Position numbers and translations under genes: made by a program
Part shown: one piece after another, positions 45,448 to 56,832 of the stretch
Numbering within the stretch: the stretch's first letter is position 1
Layout: every line of letters starts with the position of its first letter
The notes under the pieces: model-generated
Told to the model about the DNA's origin: nothing
Seen by the model: the letters and a program-made list of their open reading frames with translations, nothing else
Database searches by the model: none
Source of the DNA: Cherax quadricarinatus
Lineage: Eukaryota > Arthropoda > Malacostraca > Decapoda > Parastacidae
NCBI RefSeq assembly: GCF_038502225.1
Contig: NW_027195541.1
Location: 105,551 to 169,550, forward strand
Length of the DNA: 64,000 nucleotides
Direction: 5' to 3'

Positions 45448-45668
45448 TTTCTTCATAGGACATTCCCCTTAGCTCTGGAACTAGCCTTGTTGCAAACCTT
45501 TGCACTTTCTCTAATTTCTTGACGTTTTTGACCAGGTGTGGGTTCCAAACTGGTGCTGCGTACTCCAGTATGGGCCTGACGTACATAGTGTATAAAGTCT
45601 TGAACGATTCCTTACTGAGGTACCGGAACGCTATTCTCAGGTTTGCCAGGCGCCCATATGCTGCAGCA
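45448..45668 (-). mobile_element. CR1-like LINE fragment, truncated at both ends
   Basis: Matches the thumb/C-terminal part of the family (GRLANLRIAFRYLSKESF, YAAPVWNPHLVKNVKKLEKV, RFATRLVPELRGMSYEERL). It lacks the normal 3' tail and stops at AGCAG next to (GT)n. Confidence 0.88.
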
Positions 45669-47026
45669 GTGTGTGTGTGTGTGTGTGTGTGTGTACTCAC
45701 CTAGTTGTACTCACCTAGTTGAGGTTGCGGGGGTCGAGTCCGAGCTCCTGGCCCCGCCTCTTCACTGATCGCTACTAGGTCACTCTCCCTGAGCCGTGAG
45801 CTTTATCATACCTCTGCTTAAAGCTATGTATGGATCCTGCCTCCACTACATCGCTTCCCAAACTATTCCACTTACTGACTACTCTGTGGCTGAAGAAATA
45901 CTTCCTAACATCCCTGTGATTCATCTGTGTCTTCAGCTTCCAACTGTGTCCCCTTGTTACTGTGTCCAATCTCTGGAACATCCTGTCTTTGTCCACCTTG
46001 TCAATTCCTCTCAGTATTTTGTATGTCGTTATCATGTCCCCCCTATCTCTCCTGTCCTCCAGTGTCGTCAGGTTGATTTCCCTTAACCTCTCCTCGTAGG
46101 ACATACCTCTTAGCTCTGGGACTAGTCTTGTTGCAAACCTTTGCACTTTCTCTAGTTTCTTTACGTGCTTGGCTAGGTGTGGGTTCCAAACTGGTGCCGC
46201 ATACTCCAATATGGGCCTAACGTGTACGGTGTACAGGGTCCTGAACGATTCCTTATTAAGATGTCGGAATGCTGTTCTGAGGTTTGCTAGGCGCCCATAT
46301 GCTGCAGCAGTTATTTGGTTGATGTGCGCTTCAGGAGATGTGCCTGGTGTTATACTCACCCCAAGATCTTTTTCCTTGAGTGAGGTTTGTAGTCTCTGAC
46401 CCCCTAGACTGTACTCCGTCTGCGGCCTTCTTTGCCCTTCCCCAATCTTCATGACTTTGCACTTGGTGGGATTGAACTCCAGGAGCCAATTGCTGGACCA
46501 GGTCTGCAGCCTGTCCAGATCCCTTTGTAGTTCTGTCTGGTCTTCGATCGAGTGTATTCTTCTCATCAACTTCACGTCATCTGCAAACAGGGACACCTCA
46601 GATTCTATTCCTTCCGTCATGTCGTTCACAAATACCAGAAACAGCACTGGTCCTAGGACTGACCCCTGCAGGACCCCGCTGGTCACAGGTGCCCACTCTG
46701 ACACCTCGCCACGTACCATGACTCGCTGCTGTCTTCCTGACAAGTATTCCCTGATCCATTGTAGTGCCTTCCCTGTTATCCCTGCTTGGTCCTCCAGTTT
46801 TTGCACCAATCTCTTGTGTGGAACTGTGTCAAACGCCTTCTTGCAGTCCAAGAAAATGCAATCCACCCACCCCTCTCTCTCTTGTCTTACTGCTGTCACC
46901 ATGTCATAGAACTCCAGTAGGTTTGTGACACAGGATTTCCCGTCCCTGAAACCATGCTGGCTGCTGTTGATGAGATCATTCCTTTCTAGGTGTTCCACCA
47001 CTCTTCTCCTGATAATCTTCTCCATG
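45669..47026 (-). mobile_element. CR1-like LINE copy E, open RT fragment
   Basis: The 3' tail is (GT)n at 45669-45694 followed by two ACTCACCTAGTTG units. It is 5'-truncated at 47026 against another (GT)n tract (47029-47068). One open frame of about 415 element codons: NSSQHGFRDGKSCVTNLLEF, FLDCKKAFDTVPHKRLVQK, SLFADDVKLM, SYEERLREINLTTLEDRRDR. The conserved block reads GVLQG instead of GVPQG, which probably impairs the enzyme. The open frame extends into the microsatellite, giving a spurious His-Thr start. Confidence 0.92.
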
Positions 47027-47031
47027 ATTGT

Positions 47032-47071
<40 letters not shown>

Positions 47072-47344
47072 CGTGCCGAATGGGTAAAACTATTCAATTA
47101 GCAAGAACTCATTTAAAATTTTGTCCTTTCTATAATTTCCTTATATGTTCAGAGTTATATATTTCTTTCATTTATGTTAACATAGTTTAAAAATTAATAA
47201 TTTTTGTATCAAAAGATCCTTAGAAAACTGAACTTGTCTAACCTTATTATAACAAGCGCAGTTTAATTTAACCTAATTAAACTAAACATATTTTACACAA
47301 GTTTACAGTTTTTTTTTAAATAAAAATACTTGAAATATATATAT
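47027..47344. repeat. (GT)n and AT-rich spacer
   Basis: (GT)n at 47029-47068, then AT-rich sequence ending in (TA)n at 47336-47358 that merges into the tail of the next RTE-like copy. No gene. Confidence 0.85.
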
Positions 47345-48316
47345 ATATACATATATATTATTATCACACTGGCCGATTCCCACCAAGGCAGGGTGGCCCG
47401 AAAAGGAAAAACTTTCACCATCATTCACTCCATCACTGTCTTGCCAGAAGGGTGCTTTACACTACAGTTTTTAAACTGCAACATTAACACCCCTCCTTCA
47501 GAGTGCAGGCACTGTACTTCCCATCTCCAGGACTCAAGTCCGGCCTGCCGGTTTCCCTGAACCCCTTCATAAATGTTACTTTGCTCACACTCCAACAGCA
47601 CGTCAAGTATTAAAAACCATTTGTCTCCATTCACTCCTATCAAACACGCTCACGCATGCCTGCTGGAAGTCCAAGCCCCTCGCACACAAAACCTCCTTTA
47701 CCCCCTCCGTCCAACCTTTCCTAAGCCGACCCCTACCCCCGGCTTCCTTCCACTACAGACTGATACACTCTTGAAATCAATCTGTTTCGCTCCATTCTCT
47801 CTACATGTCCGAACCACCTCAACAACCCTTCCTCAGCCCTCTGGACAACAGTTTTGGTAATCCCGCACCTCCTCCTAACTTCCAAACTACGAATTCTCTG
47901 CATTATATTCACACCACACATTGCCCTCAGACATGACATCTCCACTGCCTCGAGCTTTCTCCTTGCTGCAGCATTCATCACCCATGCTTCACACCCATAT
48001 AAGAGCGTTGGTAAAACTATACTCTCATACATTCCCCTCTTTGCCTCCGAGGACAAAGTTCTTTGTCTCCACAGACTCCTAAGTGCACCACTCACCCTTT
48101 TCCCCTCATCAATTCTATGATTCACCTCATCTTTCATAGACCCATCCGCTGACACGTCCACTCCCAAATATCTGAATACATTCACCTCCTCCTTACTCTC
48201 TCCCTCCAATCTGATATCCAATCTTTCATCACCTAATCTTTTTGTTATCCTCATAACCTTACTCTTTCCTGTATTCACTTTTAATTTTCTTCTTTTGCAC
48301 ACCCTACCAAATTCAT
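47345..48316 (-). mobile_element. RTE-like LINE 3' fragment
   Basis: Minus strand, 5'-truncated near 48316 within the palm domain. Contains LDEFGRVCKRRKLKVNTGKS, VFRYLGVDVSADGSMKDEVN, SIVLPTLLYGCEAWVMNAAA and RWFGHVERMERNR, then the family 3' UTR. Closely similar to the 8885-12255 copy but retains three bases (KR versus K at the RITKRLG position) lost there. Confidence 0.92.
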
Positions 48317-48364
48317 CCAAAAAATCGGAAATTTCACCGATTCGGTAAGGATGGGAATATGTAG

Positions 48365-49437
48365 CCCAGACCACCACACACTATGTGGTAGCGATGCCCC
48401 TCAGCACCATGTGGTAGCCTTGACCACCACACACTGTATGGTAGCCTTGACCACCACACACTATGTGGTAGCCTTGACCACCACACACTATGTGGTAGCC
48501 TTGACCACCACACACTATGTGGTAGCCTTGACCACCACACACTATGTGGTAGCCTTGACCCCCACACTCTATGTGTTAGCCTTGACCAACACACACTATG
48601 TGGTAGCCTTGACCACCACACACTATGTGGTAGCCTTGACCACCACACACTATGTGGTAGTCTTGACCACCACACACTATGTGGTAGCCTTGACCACCAC
48701 ACACTATGTGGTAGTCTTGACCACCACGCACTATGTGGTAGCGATGCCCCTCAGCACCATGTGGTAACCTTGACCACCACACATTATGTGGTAGCCTTGG
48801 CCACCACACACTATGTGGTAGCCTTGACCACCACACACTATGTGGTAGCCTTGACCACCACACACTATGTGGTAGCCTTGACCACCACACACTATGTGGT
48901 AGCCTTGACCACCACACACTATGTGGTAGCCTTGACCACCACACACTATGTTGTAGCCTTGACCAACACACACTATGTGGTAGCCTTGACCACCACACAC
49001 TATGTGGTAGCCTTGACCACCACACACTATGTGGTAGTCTTGACCACCACGCACTATGTGGTAGCGATGCCCCTCAGCACCATGTGGTAGCCTTGACCAC
49101 CACACACTATGTGGTAGTCTTGACCACCACGCACTATGTGGTAGCGATGCCCCTCAGCACCATGTGGTAGCCTTGACCACCACGCACTATGTGGTAGCGA
49201 TGCCCCTCAGCACCATGTGGTAACCTTGACCACCACACATTATGTGGTAGCCTTGACCACCACACACTATGTGGTAGCCTTGACCACCACACACTATGTG
49301 GTAGCGATGCCCCTCAGCACCATGTGGTAACCTTGACCACCACACACTATGTTGTAGCCTTGACCAACACACACTATGTGGTAGCCTTGACCACCACACA
49401 CTATGTGATAGCGATACCCCTCAGCACCATGTGGTAG
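48365..49437. repeat. 27-bp/26-bp minisatellite, about 40 units
   Basis: Main unit GTGGTAGCCTTGACCACCAC then ACACTAT (27 bp). A second 26-bp unit, GTGGTAGCGATGCCCCTCAG then CACCAT, is inserted at irregular intervals (near 48391, 48740, 49060, 49140, 49195, 49300 and 49410). Frames on both strands are open over long stretches because 27 is a multiple of three; they are not genes. The array ends 100 bp before a receptor-like exon. Confidence 0.96.
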
Positions 49438-49539
49438 CTAAATCATCTGACCTTTATATGACAGACATGTTGTGATTTTTTAAATTTGAATATTATGATA
49501 TTTATCCATATATTCGTAACTCGATAACTTTTGTTTCAG

Positions 49540-50231
49540 ATTTCGTCATACCAAGTAATGATTTTGCAAAGTTTACGTTCACACTGAAGATTAATGAATT
49601 ATTTTACGCCTGGAACTTTTGCATAACTTACTGGATCATAGTTGTCTCCTTCTGGATCAATCATAAGACAATGTCTGCTCACCTAGACCAATACAAACAA
49701 TTACACATCAGAGGATTTAAAACATGTTTATATTTACTTATTGTTTTAATATCAATATTTAGCAGCATTTCAGTTTCATCCATTTGGTATCTTAAAGCTC
49801 TGAGTGGAAAGATACCGTTGTGGATAATCACTCTGTTTACTCTCTCTTTTATGTGGTTAAATATTGTAGTATTAGTCCCATCATGTTACTACATTATTCT
49901 CGGACAAATAATAGACGACTTGTTAACTGCTACTAATGAAGAACTAAGTCAAGCTATCCAGAGAGGAATCGAGATACATTTAACACAGCTACACAAGCAG
50001 TACATCTCCCTCAGGAAGCTTTACAGGGAGATGGAGGGTATTCTATCCACTCCTCTGACTGTCTTCATTGTCTTCTGCTTCTGCACAATCATCAGCACAA
50101 TCTTCTACTCAATTACACAATTAAGGATGCGCACCATGGACGTATTCTTCGTGGCAAATCTGACAGCTCAGTGTATATTGTTGGCAGTGCTGCTGATCAT
50201 GGGACGCATTGCAGACGCCATCACAAGCAAG
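49540..50231 (+). CDS. Gustatory-receptor-like gene, large internal exon
   Basis: Acceptor TTTTGTTTCAG ends at 49539. The first two bases complete a phase-1 codon from 32849, and 230 codons follow, ending in phase 0 at AAG/GTTAGT (GT at 50232). Five hydrophobic segments are visible: AWNFCITYWIIVVSFWI, CLYLLIVLISIFSSI, PLWIITLFTLSFMWLNIVVL, PLTVFIVFCFCTIISTIFYS and FFVANLTAQCILLAVLLIMG. Between the third and fourth lies a charged loop with LTQLHKQYISLRKLYREMEG. Layout, loop motif and a phase-0 intron after the sixth segment are those of the insect/crustacean gustatory receptor family (7tm_7), ligand-gated cation channels for taste. The last exon with the TYhhhhhQF signature is not in the window. 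No stop interrupts the exon. Confidence 0.65.
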
Positions 50232-50239
50232 GTTAGTAG

Positions 50240-50311
50240 TCGTGTATGCACACACATACACACACACACACACACCCCTGCAACCTCAACTAGGTGAGTA
50301 CACACACACAC

Positions 50312-50355
<44 letters not shown>

Positions 50356-50381
50356 CACACACACACACACAACAATATTCA
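50240..50381 (+). repeat. (AC)n with an embedded CR1-like tail
   Basis: Two (AC)n tracts surround CCCCTGCAACCTCAACTAGG then TGAGTAC, the last ~27 bp of a CR1-like LINE. The AG/GTGAGT in it (GT at 50294) lies 62 bp past the receptor exon's donor, on the same strand. Confidence 0.9.
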
Positions 50382-51829
50382 ATACATCTATCGAAAAAGG
50401 GAGATTGCATGAGGCATGGAAGACAGCAAATGTAGTCCCAATCTTTAAAAAAGGAGACAGACATGAAGCACTAAACTACAGACCAGTGTCACTGACATGT
50501 ATAGTATGCAAAATCATGGAGAAGATTATCAGGAGAAGAGTGGTGGAACACCTAGAAAGGAATGATCTCATCAACAGCAGCCAAGATGGTTTCAGGGATG
50601 GGAAATCCTGTGTCACAAACCTACTGGAGTTCTATGACATGGTGACAACAGTAAGACAAGAGAGAGAGGGGTGGGTGGATTGCATTTTCTTGGACTGCAA
50701 GAAGGCGTTTGACATGGTTCCACACAAGATATTGGTGCGAAAACTGGAGGACCAAGCAGGGATAACAGGGAAGGCACTACAATGGGTCAGGGAATACTTG
50801 TTAGGAAGACAGCAGCGAGTCATGGTAAGTGGCGATGTGTCAGAGTGGGCACCTGTGACCAGCGGGGTCCCACAGGGGTCAGTCCTAGGACCAGTGCTGT
50901 TTCTGGTATTTGTGAACGACATGATGGAAGGAATAGATTCTGAGATGTCATTGTTTGCAGATGACATGAAGTTGATGAGAAGAATTCACTCGATCGAAGA
51001 CCAGGCAGAATTACAAAGGGATCTGGACATGCTGCAGACCTGGTCCAGCAATTGGCTCCTGGAGTTCAATCCCACCAAGTGCAAAGTCATGAAGATTGGG
51101 GAAGGGCAAAGAAGACCGCAGACAGAGTACAGTCTAGGGGGCCAGAGACTACAAACCTCATTCAAGGAAAAAGATTTTGGGGTGAGTATAACACCAGGCA
51201 CATCTCCTGAAGAGCACATCAACCAAATAACCGCTGCAGCATATGGGCGCCTAGCAAACCTCAGAACAGCATTCCGACATCGTAATAAGGAATCGTTCAG
51301 GACCCTGTACACCGTGTACGTTTGACCCATATTGGAGTATGCGGCACCAGTTTGGAACGCACACCTAGCCAAGCACGTAAAGAAACTAGAGAAAGTGCAA
51401 ATGTTTGCAACAAGACTAGTCCCAGAGCTACGAGGAGAGGTTAAGGGAAATCAACCTGACGACACTGGAGGACAGGAGAGATAGGGGGGACATGATAACG
51501 ACATACAAAATACTGAGAGGAATTGACAAGGTGGACAAAGACAGGATGTTCCAGAGATTGGACACAGTAACAAGGGGACACAATTGGAAGTTGAAGACAC
51601 AGATGAATCACAGGGATGTTAGGAAGTATTTCTTCAGCCACAGAGTAGTCAGTAAGTGGAATAGTTTGGGAAGCGATGTAGCGGAGGCAGGATCCATACA
51701 TAGCTTAAAGCAGAGGTATGATAAAGCTCACGGTTCAGGGAGAGTGACCTGGTAGCAACCAGTGAAGAGGCGGGGCCAGGAGCTCGGACTCGACCCCTGC
51801 AACCTCAACTAGGTGAGTACAACTAGGTG

Positions 51830-51834
<5 letters not shown>
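50382..51834 (+). mobile_element. CR1-like LINE copy F
   Basis: 5'-truncated before the reverse transcriptase (ACAATATTCAATACATCTAT). Open to 51325: NVVPIFKKGDRHEALNYRPV, SQDGFRDGKSCVTNLLEF, DCKKAFDMVPHKILVRKLED, TSGVPQGSVLGPVLFLVFVN, SLFADDMKLMRRIHSIEDQA. A TGA at 51323-51325 and a short deletion near 51430 break the C-terminal part, which resumes at 51492-51755. Ends in two AGGTGAGTAC units at 51811-51832. Confidence 0.92.
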
Positions 51835-51867
<33 letters not shown>

Positions 51868-52035
51868 GGGGCCAGGAGCTAGGACTCGACCCCTGCAACC
51901 ACAAATAGGTGAGTACACACACACAGATGCACACACACACACACATGGACACACACACACATACACACACAAGGACACTCACGCACATATACACACACAC
52001 ACACATACACATTCACACACAGACACATACACAAG
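51835..52035. repeat. (AC)n blocks with a CR1-like tail fragment
   Basis: (AC)n at 51835-51861, then a ~58-bp LINE tail (GGGGCCAGGAGCTAGGACTC to AATAGGTGAGTACAC), then imperfect (AC)n to about 52035. Confidence 0.9.
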
Positions 52036-52387
52036 GGATGTGATAACGACATATAAAATACTTAGAAGAGTCGACAAGGTGGACAGAGTCAGGATGTTCC
52101 AGAGAAGGGACACAGCAACAAGGGTTCTCAGTAGGAAGTTGAAGACTCAGACGAATCACAGGAATGTTAGGAAGTATTTCTTCAGTCAGAGGGCTGAGAG
52201 GAAGTGGAATAGTCTGAGAAGTGATATAGTGGAACCAGGATCTATACAGAGCTTTAAGAAGTGGTATGATAAATCTCATTGAAGAGTTAGAGTGAAGTAG
52301 TAATGGCCAATGAAAAGGTGGGGTCAGGAGCTATAATTCGACCACTGCAACCATAGCTAGGTGAGTACACACACACACACAAACACA
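52036..52387 (+). mobile_element. CR1-like LINE 3' fragment
   Basis: Begins GATGTGATAACGACATATAA, within the C-terminal domain, and continues through NHRNVRKYFFSQRAERKWNS to the tail TAGCTAGGTGAGTACAC. More diverged than copy F. Confidence 0.88.
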
Positions 52388-54975
52388 CATACAAAATTAG
52401 AAAATATAATGAAGATTTGGTAACAAATGTGAAGAGCGAAATCATGGAGATATTCCCAGACGTCATAGCACTCACAGAAACGAAGTTCAGTAGGATGATA
52501 ATAGATATGATCTTTCCATGTGGAAATCAAATCCTGAGTAAATACAGAGGGAGCAGAGAGGGGAAGGAAAAGCTGCACTGCATAAAAAAAAAAAAGTTGA
52601 CATTGACGAAATGGAAGGAATGGACAGAATGGAAGCATCGGACTCCATAGTAGGAACACTTCAGACTGGGGGTCCTAAGGTGGTGATTGCACTGATGTAC
52701 AACTACCCACAGAATAGCAGGAGGCAAAATGAAGAATGTGATGAGAGCAACAGAGCTGAGGTGGCCAGAAGGGGCCCATATGGGTAGGGCAAAGTTGCTA
52801 GTTGTGCGTGATTGACTGGGAAAACCTGCAGGGCCTGAAATGAGGAGAGCTAACATGATGGAAGTGCTACTGGAAAAACCTTATGCATCAACATTCTAAT
52901 GACACTACAGAAAGACTGCAGGATGAACCAGCAAAAGTGGATCTCATATTCACCTTAAGTCGTTCTGATGATGGAACCATCACTTATGAAAGGCCTAATG
53001 ATCACATGGTAAATGAAATGATGGAATATTTCACCACAAAATGCAAGGAGGCACAAGAGACGTTCGTTCCCAAGGACAATAGTAAGAATAAGAAAACCAA
53101 TATGAGCTATTGGTTCACCCAAATGTGTAAAGAGACCAAAATTAAGTATGCTAGAGAATGGAAAAAGTACAGAAGACAAAGGATCCGGGAAAATAAGGGG
53201 ATTATCCGACATGCCAGAAATGAATATTCATGGAGGGAGAAACATTAGAATATGAGAATGATATAGCATTGAAATCCAAATCTGACCCTAAGCTGTTGTA
53301 CTGTTACATCAGGAGAAAACAGCAATCAGGGACACCTTATATGGGCAACTTACAAGGAATGATGAAGTGCTCAGAATGTGAAGTGCTCAGAAAAAGATTT
53401 AGGGAGGTATTCTCAGAGACATTAAAGAATCCAGCAAACTGAGGCTGCAGAGTTCACAAGCAAGTGCTGGACATACTACACACAACCGATGAATAGGTGA
53501 AGAAACTACTGTGTGAACTAGATACTTGGAAGGCAGTGGGCCCAGATAACATATATCCATGGAACCTGAGGCAGGGAGCAGAAGCACTTTGCGCTGCAAA
53601 TAACATTCTTCAAAAAATCTATCTTAGTAAATATAGTAGCACTTTTTAAGGCAGGAGACAGACAGGCAGTATTAAACTACTTACCAATGTTGTGGGCATA
53701 TATAGCATGTAAAGTCGTGGAGAAGATTATCAGGAGAAGATTGGTGGGCCACATAAAAAGGAATGGGCATATACATGACAACCAGCACAGATTCAAGGAG
53801 GAAAAATTCTGTATCACAATCCTACTGGAATCTTACAAAAAAGTAACAGAAGAGAGAGCAAAAGTAACAGGAGAGAGAAAGAGAGAGAGAGAGGGGGAGG
53901 GATAAGTGGATAGCATGTTCTTAGACAGTAAAAAGGCTCTCGACAACGACCTCACAAGAGGCTGGTACAAAAGCTACAGGGAGAGGCTGGAATAGAGGGA
54001 ATATCTAAAAAAAACACTACAAGGAATCAGAAAATATCCGACAGGAACGATACAACGAGTGATGGTACATGACGAGGTGGCGGAGTGAACGCCTCTGTTT
54101 CTTGTATACGTGAATGATAAGACAGAAGCAATGGATTCAGAAGTGTCCCTGATCGTAGACGACATAAAAATGATGAGGAGAATACAAGCGGACGAGGATT
54201 AGGAAAGACTACAAAGGGATCTGGATAGACTGCAAACATGATCTAAAAAATGGCTCCTGGAGTTTAACCCTATCAAGTGCAAAGTAATGAAGCTTGAGAG
54301 GGACAAAAAGAAAAAAAACTCTCGGAAGAATTACAGGCTAGAGGGTCAAAAACTGCAAATCTCACTCAAGGAAAGGATTCTTAGGGTGAGTATCATACCA
54401 AACATATCCTCTGTGTCGCACGTCGACCAAATAACTGCTGCAGCATATGGACTCCTGGCACATAGTACAAGATGTGCGTCAGACCCATATTGGAATATGC
54501 ATCATAAAATGCAAAAAGTTTGCAACAAGACTAGACCTGGAACTATGTCTTATGTCTTCTGAGGAGAGGTTAGGAAAACTGAACCTGATGACACTGGAGT
54601 ACAGGAGGGACAAGGGTAACATGATAACAGCGTATAAAGTACTGAGAAGAACTGACAAAGTGAACAGAGATGGATTATTCATGTGACAGGATCCTGGTAC
54701 AAGAGTAATCAACTGAAAATATTTGAAGCTCAAGTGAGTCATAGGGATGTTAGGAACTATTTCTTTAGTTTTAGAGTTATCAGGAAGTGGAACAATTAGG
54801 TTAGTGAAGCAATAGAGGCAGGATCCTTATATAGCTTTAAAAAGACATATGATAAAACTCATGATACAGGAGTTGACTTAGTATTGACTACCAAAGAGGT
54901 GGGTCCAGGAGCTGTGAATCAACCCCAGCAATCACTTATGGGTGGATACGTATAATTGAGTACACACATACACAA
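52388..54975 (+). mobile_element. CR1-like LINE copy G, strongly diverged
   Basis: Endonuclease region from 52417 (FPDVIALTETKFSRMIID), the GASDH-type region lost, a spacer region at 52883-53248 (KKYRRQRIRENKGIIRHARN), then reverse-transcriptase pieces: IIRRRLVGHIKRNG, a DSKKALDN-like block near 53925, LIVDDIKMMRRIQADED near 54150 where the FADD box has become VDD, and RNYFFSFRVIRKWNN near 54740. Ends near 54965 in a decayed tail. Many stops and deletions; the oldest copy of the family here. Confidence 0.82.
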
Positions 54976-55390
54976 AGAATGGACACGAAGAATAACGACG
55001 CTCACGTCAACCAAGTAACCACCGCAGCCAAATTAAAGAGTAATGGAAGACTTGATGCAACTTATGTATGGGTATTCACTGAGTAAGCAGGACCAGCATT
55101 AAATCATCCCTTGGTGAACCAGGTTAAGTAAATGGAGAAAGTACGCAGGAATGTTACAATTCTAGTTCCTGAGCTATGATGAATGAGGTTTGAAGCTATA
55201 AAAAGTGGATGCTGACAAAACTGGAAGACAAAAGAAATGGTGATAATATGATAATAATACATGGAAAACTCAGGAAATAATGGGGAAGACGAGGATAGTG
55301 TGTTTGAGAGGCGGGAAACCTGTACTCAGAGTATCTGGAATATCAGTGGGCATTTCTTCAGCAAGTCGTTCTTTCATCTTGTGAAATGTT
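54976..55390 (+). mobile_element. Decayed CR1-like C-terminal remnant
   Basis: Weak ordered similarity to the family's thumb and C-terminal region (CACGTCAACCAAGTAACCAC for the HINQITAA block, CTTGGTGAACCAGGTTAAG, GAGCTATGATGAATGAGG). Follows directly after the (AC)-type tail of copy G. No frame remains. Confidence 0.5.
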
Positions 55391-56584
55391 AAAAGAAAAA
55401 TGCTGCTATGTACTTTTTTATTTATTTATGCGAAAGCAGCGTGAACCCGGTTTACAGGTCAACCCTAGTGTGTCCAGGTCGACCGATAAACACGCATGCC
55501 CAGATGACACAATACCCCTCGTGATAGAGACAAAAATGCTATACTACACTCTAACAGTCACACATTCCAATATGCCAGGCAAGAAGATGGCATGAGAGTG
55601 ACACATCGTTTCAGCTTGGCACCAGTGAGGTTATGCAGCATTACCTAACAGGTGGACTGCAAGTTCTGCTAAAGACAGCTTAGTACAAATTATTCTATTC
55701 TGTTCAATTTTATGGCCCTGCAGCAAATTAAACCAATCAGCTAAAAGGCAGTAGGGTAAGAGTAAGTCAATAGCAGGACACTGCGATTTCATTAATAAAT
55801 GAGGGAAAAGTCTTCGAAGTAGGGTTATGGATGTACACCCAGAAGCTGTTAGTGTGTCGCCACCAGCACTGTCATCTAGCGGGCCGCTGCAGAACTTCAG
55901 ATTACCTCGGGTCTGATTTTCTTTAATTTCTACTTCTGGTAATATTAACCTTACCTGGTGTGGGCTGAAGTTTGGCGAATCACTTCACCTCTGCTCTTCT
56001 CCTGATCGGGTCAGGTGATCTACCAGGTGTATTTCATTTCTTTGTTGTTATTAACCTGGTTACTAGTAATGACATTGAACTAAATCTTTCACCCTTTGTC
56101 TTTCTTCAGTTTTATACTTAATAACCATCTTGTAACCAGTGCTTTCATTATCAGCTCTGCTGCTGGCTTGGTCATCCAGAATAGACGCTAGATTTATTGG
56201 AGCCAGAACCCAGTCAACGGGACATATTGGGACATAGCGACTCCAGTAGTGGGTATTTCTTCAGAGTGAGGAATTTTTTGAGAGGGGCTCCACCCACTTC
56301 AAAATTTTGAGTGGGGGCTCCACCCCAATGTCAACCACCGCTTTTTTTTTCTTTTTTTTTCAACCCCCTTTCCCACTCCACCCTTACTCCCACCCTTACT
56401 TCCGGATTGCTCCTCTCAGAGTCGTGCTCCTAGTCCTAGGATCAAGTTTTAGGGGTGTTGCCAAATTGTCTGGACTTTCCATTTTTTCAGGAGTTGCCAA
56501 ATTTTTCTTTTTTTGTGTGTGTGTCGCCCTTGATTTCGTTTGGTCAACTTTACCATTGAGTGGAGACAAAATGGTTTTAGGACT
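55391..56584. other. No gene or element recognised
   Basis: Mixed-composition sequence. Near 56285-56328 the phrase GGGGCTCCACCC occurs twice around CACTTCAAAATTTTGAGTGG, a small palindrome between direct repeats. T-run at 56342-56360. Frames of up to 128 codons here show no recognisable domain. Confidence 0.5.
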
Positions 56585-56832
56585 TAATGTGAGGAAAGTA
56601 ACATTTATGAAGGGATTTTGGGAAACTGACAGACCGGACTTGAGTCCTGGAGGTGGGAAGCATAGTGCCTGGTGTATGAAGGAGGGGTGTTGAGCCTTCA
56701 GTTTTATATATGTAGCGTAGGTACATCTCTGGCAACACAGTGATGGACTGAATGTTGAAAGTGTTTCTTCTATTCCGGGTCACACTGCCTCGGTGGGAAA
56801 CTGCCGATGTCTTAATAAAAATATAATAATAG
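56585..56832 (+). mobile_element. RTE-like LINE 3' end fragment
   Basis: Matches the family's last ~240 bp: GTAACATTTATGAAGGGATT, GGACTTGAGTCCTGGAGGTG, AGGAGGGGTGTT, CACAGTGATGGACTGAATG, CGGGTCACACTGCCTCGGTG, then a TAATAAAAATATAATAATA tail. Diverged and non-coding. Confidence 0.88.

Noticed and set aside
45519..46909. Several plus-strand frames of 60-152 codons
   Set aside because: Antisense shadows of CR1-like LINE frames.
48351..49105. Repeat proteins of 109-149 codons on both strands
   Set aside because: Explained by the 27-bp minisatellite.
55386..56693. Frames of 69 and 128 codons as host exons
   Set aside because: No splice-site support, no recognisable domain, and one starts inside a T-run.
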